Virus record (IMG/VR): IMGVR_UViG_3300009790_002175
Coordinates: 1-26,568 of that record
DNA length: 26,568 nt
Reading direction: 5' to 3' (one strand)
Source: a virus
In this document: one piece after another, positions 1 to 7,288 of the stretch
Layout: every line of letters begins with the position of its first letter
How positions within the stretch are numbered: position 1 is the first letter of the stretch
Program-made: the position numbers and the translations under genes
The notes under the pieces: model-generated
Told to the model about the DNA's origin: nothing
The model's input: only the letters and a program-made list of their open reading frames with translations
Database searches by the model: none

Positions 1-846
1 CATTTGTTTTTTATCTGGTGCAGGTTGTCCTTTAGGTCTTCTTAATACGTTTGCCATTGCTCTACCAATACCAGCACCTACTGTAGCACCAACTTTTTGT
101 GCCGCACTTGCATCTGGATCGGATCTTGTTTTAGATGCTAAATTGCTCATTCCTGCTTTAGCCGCCGCACCTGCAACGCCTTTTTGTAATGCACCTTTAA
201 TTTTAGAACCTATAGTTTGGTCAATATTTGCTTTTGGATCTTTTAATAATGTGTTAAGGTCTTTACCTAACTGACTATCCATAGGAGCCGCTTTTCCGCC
301 TGGAGTTGGTTTTGCCAATTCAGGTTTTGTTATTACTCCTGTTTTTTTATTTACTGTAGGTCCTGTTACTTCTATCCAACCTTCTTTTTTACCTAATAGT
401 TGATACATTAAACCATTTGGGTGCTGTATAACTTTACCAGGTTTCCATAAAGCACGGTCATCTGCAAATCTGCCAATATCACCTTTGGTCTGTGATTTTT
501 GCATTCTTGCTTTTTCTTCTTTGTCTTTTTTGAATTGTGCTATTCTACTAGAACCACCTGCTAATGAATCATCGTTTCCAAATTTTTGATTAATTTGTTG
601 GTCTGCTCTTTTAAATTTAGTGTCTTGACCCGCTTGGTTTTGCTTACCTGGATCACCTAAAGGATTCATAGGATTGTCAGATCCTCTAGGATCGTTAGTG
701 CCTTTTGGTACACTTCTAAATTGGTTATTGGATTTCGCTACTCTGCCTGCTCCAGGAGTACCATCTTTTTTGTATTGTGTTCTGGCAGAACCTGATGCTC
801 TACCTCTACCGTCACCTGGTGCTTCTATAATGTCCTTAACTCTCAT
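1..846 (-). CDS. Candidate internal head protein, 3'-truncated by window edge
   Basis: An open frame of 282 codons runs from an ATG at 846 to the window edge without a stop, so the C-terminus lies outside. The protein begins MRVKDIIEAPGDG and is rich in Lys, Gln, Gly, Asn and Pro, with a low-complexity, strongly basic character and Gly/Ala-rich helices near residues 230-265. The first nine residues resemble T4 capsid-targeting sequences (compare MKTYQEFIAEA of the T4 internal proteins), with I-I-E followed by A matching the gp21 protease rule (I/L-x-E). Its start overlaps the stop of the upstream 88-residue gene by 11 nt, so it is translated from the late transcript starting near 1120. Inference: a virion-internal, DNA-associated protein. 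I recognise no enzymatic domain. It could equally be an unrelated structural protein. Confidence 0.6.
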   Translation of the reverse strand, partial: MRVKDIIEAPGDGRGRASGSARTQYKKDGTPGAGRVAKSNNQFRSVPKGTNDPRGSDNPMNPLGDPGKQNQAGQDTKFKRADQQINQKFGNDDSLAGGSSRIAQFKKDKEEKARMQKSQTKGDIGRFADDRALWKPGKVIQHPNGLMYQLLGKKEGWIEVTGPTVNKKTGVITKPELAKPTPGGKAAPMDSQLGKDLNTLLKDPKANIDQTIGSKIKGALQKGVAGAAAKAGMSNLASKTRSDPDASAAQKVGATVGAGIGRAMANVLRRPKGQPAPDKKQM

Positions 847-1102
847 TTGATTCGCTCTCCGCAACAACTTTCTTTATGCCACGAGAGAATTTTTTAGAAT
901 CACCTGATTTAATTGAGTTTATTAGTCTACGTTCTAAGTCCAATGCTTCTTCTGGACTATAAGATTCACGTAGAATTGCTTTAATGTTTTCAGCACTACT
1001 AACTAAATGTTGTACTCTATTTTCGAGAACATGATGACGACTTCTATCAACACTGATAGAGTTTAACTCTTCTAAAATGCTCCTCGATTTTCTCATAGAC
1101 AT
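836..1102 (-). CDS. Small basic hypothetical protein, 88 aa, late gene
   Basis: An 88-residue helical, charge-rich protein with no recognised family. It contains a heptad-like stretch around residues 20-60 (NRVQHLVSSAENIKAIL, then ALDLERRLINSIK) suggesting a coiled coil. The ATG at 1102 follows a Shine-Dalgarno-like GGAAA and a T4-type late promoter GATAAATA at 1126-1133, which would give a leader of about 18 nt. Its stop overlaps the start of the following gene by 11 nt. Late promoter plus coupling to a candidate head protein suggests a role in virion assembly, but that is inference from context only. Confidence 0.6.
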   Translation of the reverse strand: MSMRKSRSILEELNSISVDRSRHHVLENRVQHLVSSAENIKAILRESYSPEEALDLERRLINSIKSGDSKKFSRGIKKVVAESESNES

Positions 1103-1125
1103 ATTATTTCCTATCTTATATGCAT

Positions 1126-1133
1126 ATTTATCA
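1126..1133 (-). promoter_or_regulatory. T4-type late promoter (GATAAATA)
   Basis: On the minus strand the 8-mer GATAAATA matches the T4 late -10 element TATAAATA at 7 of 8 positions. It sits 24 nt before the ATG at 1102; transcription would begin near 1120. It lies in the 32-nt gap between the helicase stop and the 88-residue gene. Confidence 0.6.
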
Positions 1134-1134
1134 T

Positions 1135-2517
1135 TTAAAGGTCATTTTTCTTCATGAACTCCTGCATGTTCAATGCAGTACTGATAGTTTTTTGTGCTTC
1201 TGGCTCGTCTGCCTTAATACTATTGGATCTTTTTAGTTGGTCAATTAAGTTTCCAGATGTCATTGTTAGTGTATCTTCGTCATCTTCATCTAAATCCTCT
1301 ACTCTAAGTGTATCAGGATTAAATTTTAAGTCTACTTTACTACCAACACCACTACTAGAACGTGTTTTCATAAACTGTATTTGATATCTTCCACGTTCTC
1401 TCATAGCATTACTTGTAAAAATACCTACAACATTATCTGCTGTTTGTATTTTACTAATACCACCTGCAATATGATGGTGGTCAAATTCTATTTCTTCTAC
1501 TGCACCTCTATTCAACTGTGATGCTGTAACAAATAATGTCTGAGATTCCATTGCTAAATTACGCAACTCTTCAGATACATACTTGTCTTTAATAAACAAA
1601 TCACCTGGACTTACTTTAGCACTAATAGGACTCATTAAGTCTAAGTAGTCAACTAAAATACAATCTACTTTTACATCTGTGTTTATTTCATACTCTCTAA
1701 CAAATGCTCTAATATCATTTGCAGTTACTCCACTGCTCATTTGTTTTACTCTAAACTTACCTGCACCTTTTCCTTTCATACGAACTTTTAAATCTACATC
1801 GTCCATATTTCTCATAATTTCTTTTGTGCTATATTCACTTACCATAGCATCAAGACGCATACTAATTAATTGTTCACTTAATTCTAAACTAATGTAAACT
1901 ACATTAAGTCCTGCTAAACTCCAATTAACACCTAAGTTTTGTAAGAATAAACTTTTACCTGCACCAGAACCACCAGCAAAGATTGTAATCTCTCCTCTAT
2001 TCAACCCACCATAAAGTTTTTGGTCAAACATTTTCCAACCTGTACTAACTGCACCTGCTTGGCTTTTAATATATTGTAAACGTTCTTTTGGATTCTCAAA
2101 ATACTCTAATCCTAAATCTTTTACAAGACTAACTTGACTTGCATCTTTAATTTTTTTCTCTACTGCTCCATAGTCTGCTTTCTCTAATAAGTCCGTACTA
2201 TCAAGTATTGCTTTTTCTAATGCTTTGTGTCTGCAAAATCTTTCAAAACTATCTAAGAACCAATCTGAATGATTAGATGTTAATCCTTCTATACGTTCTA
2301 ATTCTACATTTGTTGTTGCTTTAATTTGGTCAATAGTTGGAATAGCACTATATTCTTCACTATGCTGTTTTAAAAATTTAATTGTGTCTTGAAACCTTTT
2401 GTTAAACATATAAGGTTCAACAATATTGTTTACTCTAACAAATAGTTCAGGATCAGTTACCAAGAAATTTAAGTACATTTCTTGTATTTCTTCTGTGTAG
2501 TTCTCTATATTATCCAT
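1135..2517 (-). CDS. 41: Replicative DNA helicase, DnaB/T4 gp41 type
   Basis: A 460-residue RecA-fold hexameric helicase, close to T4 gp41 in length (475). The Walker A GGSGAGKS is at residues 182-189 and Walker B (CILVDYLDLM) near 286-295, followed by a helicase motif-3-like TASQLNRGA and an arginine-rich C-terminal segment. The N-terminal 150 residues are helical, as in the primase-interacting domain of DnaB/gp41. It would unwind the lagging-strand template 5' to 3' and recruit the primase. The ATG at 2517 overlaps the preceding SGNH-like gene's stop by 8 nt, and the primase is the first gene of the same operon, so gp61- and gp41-type proteins would be co-produced. No terminator is evident after the stop at 1135. 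Confidence 0.9.
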   Translation of the reverse strand: MDNIENYTEEIQEMYLNFLVTDPELFVRVNNIVEPYMFNKRFQDTIKFLKQHSEEYSAIPTIDQIKATTNVELERIEGLTSNHSDWFLDSFERFCRHKALEKAILDSTDLLEKADYGAVEKKIKDASQVSLVKDLGLEYFENPKERLQYIKSQAGAVSTGWKMFDQKLYGGLNRGEITIFAGGSGAGKSLFLQNLGVNWSLAGLNVVYISLELSEQLISMRLDAMVSEYSTKEIMRNMDDVDLKVRMKGKGAGKFRVKQMSSGVTANDIRAFVREYEINTDVKVDCILVDYLDLMSPISAKVSPGDLFIKDKYVSEELRNLAMESQTLFVTASQLNRGAVEEIEFDHHHIAGGISKIQTADNVVGIFTSNAMRERGRYQIQFMKTRSSSGVGSKVDLKFNPDTLRVEDLDEDDEDTLTMTSGNLIDQLKRSNSIKADEPEAQKTISTALNMQEFMKKNDL

Positions 2518-3265
2518 TTACTCTTCTAAACTCCCTCATTAATTCAGCACCAATCTTTTTATGCCCTTGTTCATTTGGATGACCATCAGCACTAGTATCA
2601 TTACTTACAATATGTGTTAGTGGTCTTTTAGTCCACTTGCTCATATCTAATCTATCTTTCAATAGTATTTCATAGTCAGTTTGGCAAATTAAAAATTTGC
2701 TATGACTATGTTGAGACATACTAGTAAACAAATAAGGCATATCCATTTTTTCTAATGCATATTGCATTAACAACACATCTTGCATAAACTGTATTCTATA
2801 ATCAACTTCACTGTTTAGCCAAATATAGTTATTAGATGCCGCCGTTAGTAGTTTATCTAATGTATTTAACTTTTCTCCGTGGTCTTCTTCAAATTTATCG
2901 AAATGCAATCCAAACAACTGTTCCCCATCACGTTGCTCAACTTGGTTTGGTACTGTATCTTCTTTATGCAGAACTCCGGGTACATTACAAATATTTCCCC
3001 ATAACTTATATTGTTCTATATAACGTTCAAGTCTATACAATGCTGACCATTGAACAATAACACCATCATAATTATTTTTACTTAAATGCTCTATTGTTGT
3101 TCTAGCAATTTTATCATTACTATTACCTGCTATTGCTATATTAGTTGTATCTACACCTGTGTGGTTAGACCAAACATAGTCAGGTATAGGTGCTAATGTT
3201 CCACTTTCATCGTGTATAACCTCATTACCTCCTGTAAAACTACATCCGTTTACTAATAACTTCAT
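2510..3265 (-). CDS. SGNH/GDSL-like hydrolase-fold protein between primase and helicase
   Basis: A 251-residue protein with the block signature of SGNH hydrolases: block I VNGCSFTGG (candidate nucleophile Ser9), block III-like AGNSN (Asn48), and block V DGHPNEQGH near 227-235 (Asp227, His229). The family includes esterases, lipases and carbohydrate deacetylases; the substrate here is unknown. It overlaps the primase stop by 4 nt (ATGA) and the helicase start by 8 nt, so it is translationally locked into the primosome operon. That location is odd for an esterase: either it hitchhikes there for early expression or it acts on nucleic acid or nucleotide substrates. Family call is fairly secure from motifs; function is not. 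Confidence 0.65.
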   Translation of the reverse strand: MKLLVNGCSFTGGNEVIHDESGTLAPIPDYVWSNHTGVDTTNIAIAGNSNDKIARTTIEHLSKNNYDGVIVQWSALYRLERYIEQYKLWGNICNVPGVLHKEDTVPNQVEQRDGEQLFGLHFDKFEEDHGEKLNTLDKLLTAASNNYIWLNSEVDYRIQFMQDVLLMQYALEKMDMPYLFTSMSQHSHSKFLICQTDYEILLKDRLDMSKWTKRPLTHIVSNDTSADGHPNEQGHKKIGAELMREFRRVNG

Positions 3266-4239
3266 AGCATTTTTGCCTTTACTTTGTTCTTTACTGTATT
3301 ACTACTAGCATGTTTTATAATACTTGCTAAAGTAAGTAACCTACCATATTTATTTACAGCATCAGCGGCATCTTTACAATCACTGCTCCAAGGTGGAAAA
3401 CTAATTTCCCATCCTAGTTCTATTGCTTTATCAATAAGTTCTTTACCTGCTTCATCTCTATCAGGACATAGTATAACACGTTTATTAAGTTTGTCTATTA
3501 AATGTGCCTGTTCGGCTGTTACGCCATTACCTAACACACTAATACCATCTATTAATATTGCATCAAATACGCCTTCAACAACAACTACAACTTCTCTATC
3601 TGTGTCAACAAATTTATCTATGTTAAACACATATCCACTTTGCATGTTAAGAAGATATTTTGCTGTTTCTTTATTGGGTGGGTTTATGTGCCTACCTGTC
3701 CAGCCGACTAGTTGGTTGTTATACATAAAAGGTACAACTAATCTTGCATTATACATACTGTTGTTAATATGTAATAGAGGATAGTTTCCTAATAAGCCAC
3801 GTTGTATAGCATATTGCTTTACTTTGTTGTCATCAGGTAAATCATCTACAATCGAGGTTTCCTCTGGAAGTTGTCTAGTTTCAAACTTTGCGGCAGTATA
3901 AACATAATCTGAATTATCTTCAGTTTCTAGTTCTTCTGCATGTCGCATTAAATCTAAAACAACTTTATGTATGTCAGTTGCTGGCACACCCAAAGTTTCA
4001 CATAACTTTTTGTACTTACCACCTAGTTTAGGACTTGGTGCCCACCCAGTTGTAAATCCACAGTTAAAGCAATGATAACTTATTTTAGCATTACTTTGTA
4101 TAACACCACCACGTTTTCTCTTATCAGTACACATTGGACAATTAAATGTAGTCCAGCCACTAGGAGTTTTGCCACTATTGATTGGCAAATTATCCATAAG
4201 TAATCTATGTACGTTGTCTACGAGTTCGTGATGATGCAT
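3262..4239 (-). CDS. 61: DNA primase, T4 gp61 / DnaG type
   Basis: A 325-residue primase. An N-terminal zinc finger uses Cys34, Cys37, Cys57 and Cys60 (CPMC then CFNC). A TOPRIM domain follows, with VVEGVFDA (Glu222, Gly223) and CPDRDEAGK (Asp260, Asp262) as the Mg-binding acidic residues. It would synthesise RNA primers for lagging-strand replication with the gp41-type helicase two genes downstream. T4 gp61 is 342 residues, so it is full length. The ATG at 4239 lies only 9 nt after a near-consensus -10 element and has no Shine-Dalgarno, so the mRNA would be leaderless or nearly so; the next in-frame Met is residue 15 and would still keep the zinc finger. Confidence 0.88.
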   Translation of the reverse strand: MHHHELVDNVHRLLMDNLPINSGKTPSGWTTFNCPMCTDKRKRGGVIQSNAKISYHCFNCGFTTGWAPSPKLGGKYKKLCETLGVPATDIHKVVLDLMRHAEELETEDNSDYVYTAAKFETRQLPEETSIVDDLPDDNKVKQYAIQRGLLGNYPLLHINNSMYNARLVVPFMYNNQLVGWTGRHINPPNKETAKYLLNMQSGYVFNIDKFVDTDREVVVVVEGVFDAILIDGISVLGNGVTAEQAHLIDKLNKRVILCPDRDEAGKELIDKAIELGWEISFPPWSSDCKDAADAVNKYGRLLTLASIIKHASSNTVKNKVKAKML

Positions 4240-4248
4240 AACAAAACT

Positions 4249-4276
4249 ATTATAACACCAATTAGAATAAAGTCAA
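4249..4276 (-). promoter_or_regulatory. Early sigma70-type promoter of the primase operon (TTGACT-16-TATAAT)
   Basis: On the minus strand, -35 TTGACT is at 4276-4271 and -10 TATAAT at 4254-4249, with a 16-nt spacer. The predicted start near 4242 is about 3 nt before the primase ATG. The same three-part pattern occurs before the AAA+ ATPase and TonB receptor genes. A short inverted repeat CTAA-N4-TTAG (4277-4288) abuts the -35 and overlaps the stop of the neighbouring gene. Confidence 0.75.
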
Positions 4277-5089
4277 CTAATTTCTTAGTAAAACTTTATC
4301 CAAAGAACCCGAGGTTTTATCGAATTTAACCCTGACCCAATTGGTGTTGACATTGAAATTATAAGCATCTATACCATTAAATGCACTACTAAAAGGTACT
4401 GCATCAGATCCTTGGTCACCTTGTACATTAATATTATACCAATCACTATCTTGTGTTGGTGTACTAGATAAAGCAGAACCTTGTATAGTTACGTTACCAA
4501 CAAAATCAGTCATATAAAGACCAATAGTGTGTTGACTACTTGTAAAGTTATTATCCTGATTACCATACATAGCACTTGTAACAAATACGTTTGACCCTTG
4601 GTCAGTAAATGTTGTTTGTTCTTGTGTTGCTACAGGATCATACTCTAAACTACTTCTAATTTCTAAATCTGTAATAATTCTATCGTTTTGGTTAGCATAC
4701 AAAGGACTTTGTGTTACACCACTATCACTGCTTTCACTGATACTAATTTGATATAAACCTGGTGACAAGTTAGTTAGATCTCCTGGAACAAAATTCAATT
4801 TTGCTTCTCCAGTTGTTCCACTATTAACTAAAGTTAATTGCTTGAATACAACTCTCTTGTTTGTATTAGGGTTTATAATACTAGCATACAATGTTTTTCC
4901 ACTGAGGTTTTGTAATACTCTGTCTCTATTTCTTACATGAAAGTTCAACTGCGAGTCGAATCCTTTATGTATTGTTAATTTAGTTTGATTCATTGGTCTA
5001 TTGTCCACTGTTATACCGTCCGACGTTAAAACAAGGTCGATTGACGGGTTTCCTAAAATGTATAATGTATTGTTACTGCCAAATGACAT
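4277..5089 (-). CDS. Predicted virion/baseplate-type beta-rich protein
   Basis: A 270-residue Ser/Thr/Asn/Gly-rich protein of almost all-beta character. Residues about 35-120 (KLTIHKGFDSQLNF, then GKTLYASI, then LSPGLYQISI) resemble the Ig-like N-terminal domain of phage baseplate upper proteins (BppU type), where a linear combination rule for intrinsic polymer properties is typical. The C-terminal half contains further beta-strand repeats (GLYMTDFVGNVTIQGS, then NTNWVRVKFDKTSGSLDKV). It has a T4-type late promoter 25 nt upstream and a GGAAG ribosome-binding site, consistent with a structural protein. The exact location in the particle is unknown; a neck, baseplate or fibre-associated role are alternatives. 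Confidence 0.6.
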   Translation of the reverse strand: MSFGSNNTLYILGNPSIDLVLTSDGITVDNRPMNQTKLTIHKGFDSQLNFHVRNRDRVLQNLSGKTLYASIINPNTNKRVVFKQLTLVNSGTTGEAKLNFVPGDLTNLSPGLYQISISESSDSGVTQSPLYANQNDRIITDLEIRSSLEYDPVATQEQTTFTDQGSNVFVTSAMYGNQDNNFTSSQHTIGLYMTDFVGNVTIQGSALSSTPTQDSDWYNINVQGDQGSDAVPFSSAFNGIDAYNFNVNTNWVRVKFDKTSGSLDKVLLRN

Positions 5090-5112
5090 AATTTATCTTC
5101 CATTTATAATAT

Positions 5113-5121
5113 GTATTTATC
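5113..5121 (-). promoter_or_regulatory. T4-type late promoter (GATAAATAC)
   Basis: Minus-strand GATAAATAC in the 55-nt divergent gap. Predicted start near 5108 gives a leader of about 19 nt carrying GGAAG before the ATG at 5089. It is paired back-to-back with the plus-strand late promoter at 5131-5138. Confidence 0.65.
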
Positions 5122-5130
5122 TATACTGTT

Positions 5131-5138
5131 TATAAATA
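5131..5138 (+). promoter_or_regulatory. T4-type late promoter, exact TATAAATA, plus strand
   Basis: An exact match to the T4 late -10 consensus, ending 6 nt before the ATG at 5145. The predicted transcription start falls on about 5144, so the mRNA would have essentially no leader. No Shine-Dalgarno is present upstream. Confidence 0.65.
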
Positions 5139-5144
5139 TCTAAG

Positions 5145-5525
5145 ATGACTAAACAAGAAGAACTCCAAGAGAAATATCCATTTTTAACAGGATTAGAATT
5201 TAACGACACAGAATTTGTAGGAATAGTTCAAAATAAAGACCAACATATCATAAGTTTTTACGATATTGAGAAGTGTAGAAACGATGATGAGAAACGTTTA
5301 ATGCTAGAACATGCTGATTTATGGTGGTGGGAATCTAATAGAATGTTACCCATAGATGTATTTTTATATCAAGAAATGATGGAATTTAGACATTGTTTAA
5401 GAACTTTTATTAACAAAGAAACAGAAATACTGTTTGGTCCTGTTACAAGTATGCAAAATATTTTGAGAAAAAGGATTAAAAGAAGAAGTATTCAGTTAGT
5501 TAAGAAGATTCCGCCTGAAGAGTAG
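5145..5525 (+). CDS. Hypothetical protein, 126 aa, the only plus-strand gene
   Basis: A 126-residue protein of unrecognised family, with an aromatic segment (DLWWWESNRMLP, residues about 58-69) and a strongly basic C-terminal region (RKRIKRRSIQLVKK). It is the sole gene on the plus strand and has an exact T4 late promoter immediately before its ATG. Its 3' end overlaps that of the convergent DnaE-like gene by 26 nt (5500-5525), so both transcripts would be antisense to each other at their ends. The late promoter implies expression with virion genes; a head, neck or tail accessory role is possible but unsupported by homology I can recall. Confidence 0.65.
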   Translation: MTKQEELQEKYPFLTGLEFNDTEFVGIVQNKDQHIISFYDIEKCRNDDEKRLMLEHADLWWWESNRMLPIDVFLYQEMMEFRHCLRTFINKETEILFGPVTSMQNILRKRIKRRSIQLVKKIPPEE

Positions 5526-6084
5526 ATTCCACAATTAAATTTAATTGCACAAGAATTAATGTTGCATATCCTATTGCATGACTTCTTTTAAAGAAATAAT
5601 CATCTGTTTTTTGCCAAACTTCCTTTTCAATAACTGACCAATCGTTTCCAACCAAATATCTTTTACCTGGTCTAATCATAGCAAGTATCATTGCAAGTTG
5701 TTCTATACTGTTAGGCATGTGTTGTTTAATAATTTCAAAGTGATTACCAACATGGAATAATTGCTCAACTATTTCTTTATGACCAAACAACTCCCACATA
5801 GGTTCTGTATTAAGTAGTTTATCAAGATGTGCTTCATCTTTTATACCTTCGTACACATGGTTATTTAGAAAATCAACTTTAAAGTATCCTAATTCCTCTG
5901 CTTCTTTGTGGTCTATTGTACTGTACCCTTCAACAGGAAAGTTTGGAATAGGTTGGAAATAAACACCAGTGTTGTGCTTTTCAAATTCACCATCACGTTT
6001 AATACTAGCAGGAATATGTTCAACAAGTTTTAAAAACTCATCTCTATCTGCCATATCGATGTCTACATCAAAATTTATTTTCAT
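5500..6084 (-). CDS. Miniature DNA polymerase III alpha (DnaE) core-like protein, 194 aa
   Basis: The 194 residues carry, in the correct order, the landmark motifs of the bacterial C-family polymerase catalytic core: FDVDIDMADRDE (6-16; cf. DnaE PDFDVDFCMEKRDQ), EKHNTGVYFQP (35-45; cf. GKHAGGVVIAP), IDHKEAEELGYFKVDFLN (57-74; cf. FDKSDVEYAGLVKFDFLG), SIEQLAMILAMIRPG (126-140; cf. FEDMIALVALFRPG) and FFKRSHAIGYATL (164-176; cf. FNKSHSAAYALV). Candidate catalytic Asp residues are 6/8/10 and 71. The family's full subunit is about 1160 residues; the PHP domain, the roughly 100-residue insert after the first motif, beta-binding and C-terminal domains are absent. It starts by ATGA overlap with the 74-residue gene upstream and is last in the UvsW operon. 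Independent polymerase activity seems unlikely; a DNA-end or primer-terminus binding role is inference. Confidence 0.6.
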   Translation of the reverse strand: MKINFDVDIDMADRDEFLKLVEHIPASIKRDGEFEKHNTGVYFQPIPNFPVEGYSTIDHKEAEELGYFKVDFLNNHVYEGIKDEAHLDKLLNTEPMWELFGHKEIVEQLFHVGNHFEIIKQHMPNSIEQLAMILAMIRPGKRYLVGNDWSVIEKEVWQKTDDYFFKRSHAIGYATLILVQLNLIVESTLQAESS

Positions 6085-6305
6085 CTATAAGTTCCAACTA
6101 CCTTTGGTCCGTTTGTAACAAACTCCATACCAGCCATACTACCCACATAAACTTTATGTGCTGGCTGATATTGTAATGTTACTTTAACTGTATTCATAAA
6201 CACTTGTAAAAACTCTTCTGGTTTAAAGTTGCCAACTTCTGCTTCTACAGTTTTACCATTATCTGTGCATTCTATTATACACTCTTTTGCGTATGCTTCA
6301 TTCAT
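6081..6305 (-). CDS. Hypothetical protein, 74 aa
   Basis: A 74-residue, probably single-domain alpha/beta protein with no recognised family. It overlaps its upstream neighbour by 8 nt and its downstream neighbour by 4 nt (ATGA), so it is clearly part of the UvsW-led operon. No signal peptide, membrane segment or metal-binding motif is visible. Confidence 0.6.
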   Translation of the reverse strand: MNEAYAKECIIECTDNGKTVEAEVGNFKPEEFLQVFMNTVKVTLQYQPAHKVYVGSMAGMEFVTNGPKVVGTYR

Positions 6306-6618
6306 CTTTTACCTTCATTTTGTCTAACATTTTTTTAGAATTAAACAATGCTTTGATAGGATTGTCGTCATCTAATTCCTTAATAATATCTAATAGTACT
6401 CTTATATCTTTAATATCACTTTCGTGTAATGTTGTACCTCCGATTGTAATATTCTGGTCTAAAACACTGGTATCAATTGTGACTGTTCCTGAACTACTTG
6501 TCATACCTTGTAATGTAAATCCAGAATCTAAACTTCCATCTGTAAGTGTAACAGTATCATTGTCATTTGTCAATGTAATTGTATCAGTGAGATACGGACT
6601 TAGAGTGTATTCATTCAT
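6298..6618 (-). CDS. Hypothetical Thr/Ser-rich protein with acidic helical tail, 106 aa
   Basis: The N-terminal two-thirds is beta-prone and rich in Thr, Ser, Asp and Gly (ITLTNDNDTVTLTDGS, then SSSGTVTIDTS), like phage tail-associated or adhesin-like beta segments. Residues about 65-106 form a charged helix (DIKDIRVLLDIIKELDDD) ending in Lys-rich sequence. This two-part plan is seen in small proteins accompanying marine phage tail genes, but I cannot assign it to a family. It overlaps thyX by 8 nt and the 74-residue gene by 8 nt. Being in an operon of nucleotide-metabolism genes rather than under a late promoter is unusual for a virion protein. Confidence 0.6.
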   Translation of the reverse strand: MNEYTLSPYLTDTITLTNDNDTVTLTDGSLDSGFTLQGMTSSSGTVTIDTSVLDQNITIGGTTLHESDIKDIRVLLDIIKELDDDNPIKALFNSKKMLDKMKVKDE

Positions 6619-7288
6619 CGTTTATAACCTCATTTGCTAGTGGAAAAATTTTACTAATTACTTTTGCTACTGCTTTGGCAATCTCAATATGTTCTTTTTG
6701 AGTACCATTTGCACCTCTCAACTCTATGTAGTGAACCCAACTTCTTAATGTACCATTAACATACATTCTACTCATTGTATTGCCTTCTGGTAGTACCGCT
6801 CTTGCCTGTTCTTTTGCAATACCATTTTCAGTTGCCCAAAAATATGTATCTCTTGCCAGCCTAATTAAATACTCTTGCTTTTCTTTCCATTTAGATATAA
6901 TTTCATAATCATGAGTATCATCGGCATCAATACTATTTTGCCTATTTTTAGGATCTTGAAATCTTGCTTCTCTAACTTCAAAGTCTAAATTGTTTGTGGG
7001 GTCTGCATAACGTTGACTGAATTCTTGAAAACTAAAACTTCTATGTCTTAGAATTTGCCTTCCAATATCTCTTGTTGTTTCTATTTCTAAACACACACTA
7101 ACCATCTCTAGTGGTGACCAGTGTTTATGTTTCATTAAATATTTTATAAGTTTATCACTTGTTTCTTTATTAAATTGGTTCTCCGGATTACTTACTCTGG
7201 CACAATAGGCAACTAATTCTGTTGCACTTGTACTTTCAATTAAGTGACTTCCGTCTGACTTACTATAACTAACTAAATTAACGTTCAT
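6611..7288 (-). CDS. thyX: Flavin-dependent thymidylate synthase ThyX
   Basis: A 225-residue ThyX, which makes dTMP from dUMP using methylenetetrahydrofolate, FAD and NADPH. The family signature RHR-x2-S-x4-S-x-R is intact at residues 81-93 (RHRSFSFQEFSQR). Residues about 165-190 (EQARAVLPEGNTMSRMYVNGTLRSW) contain the C-terminal substrate-binding arginines typical of the family. Length is normal. It overlaps the upstream zinc-finger gene by 4 nt. In an AT-rich phage, ThyX boosts dTTP supply without generating dihydrofolate, fitting the adenine salvage genes in the same operon. Confidence 0.95.
   Translation of the reverse strand: MNVNLVSYSKSDGSHLIESTSATELVAYCARVSNPENQFNKETSDKLIKYLMKHKHWSPLEMVSVCLEIETTRDIGRQILRHRSFSFQEFSQRYADPTNNLDFEVREARFQDPKNRQNSIDADDTHDYEIISKWKEKQEYLIRLARDTYFWATENGIAKEQARAVLPEGNTMSRMYVNGTLRSWVHYIELRGANGTQKEHIEIAKAVAKVISKIFPLANEVINDE

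Noticed and set aside
3284-3784. Plus-strand open frame of 166 codons
   Set aside because: It lies entirely antisense to the primase TOPRIM region, has Leu/Ser-rich shadow composition and no ribosome-binding site or promoter.
6287-6640. Plus-strand open frame of 117 codons with membrane-like composition
   Set aside because: Antisense shadow of the Thr/Ser-rich 106-residue gene; hydrophobicity arises from the opposite-strand codons.
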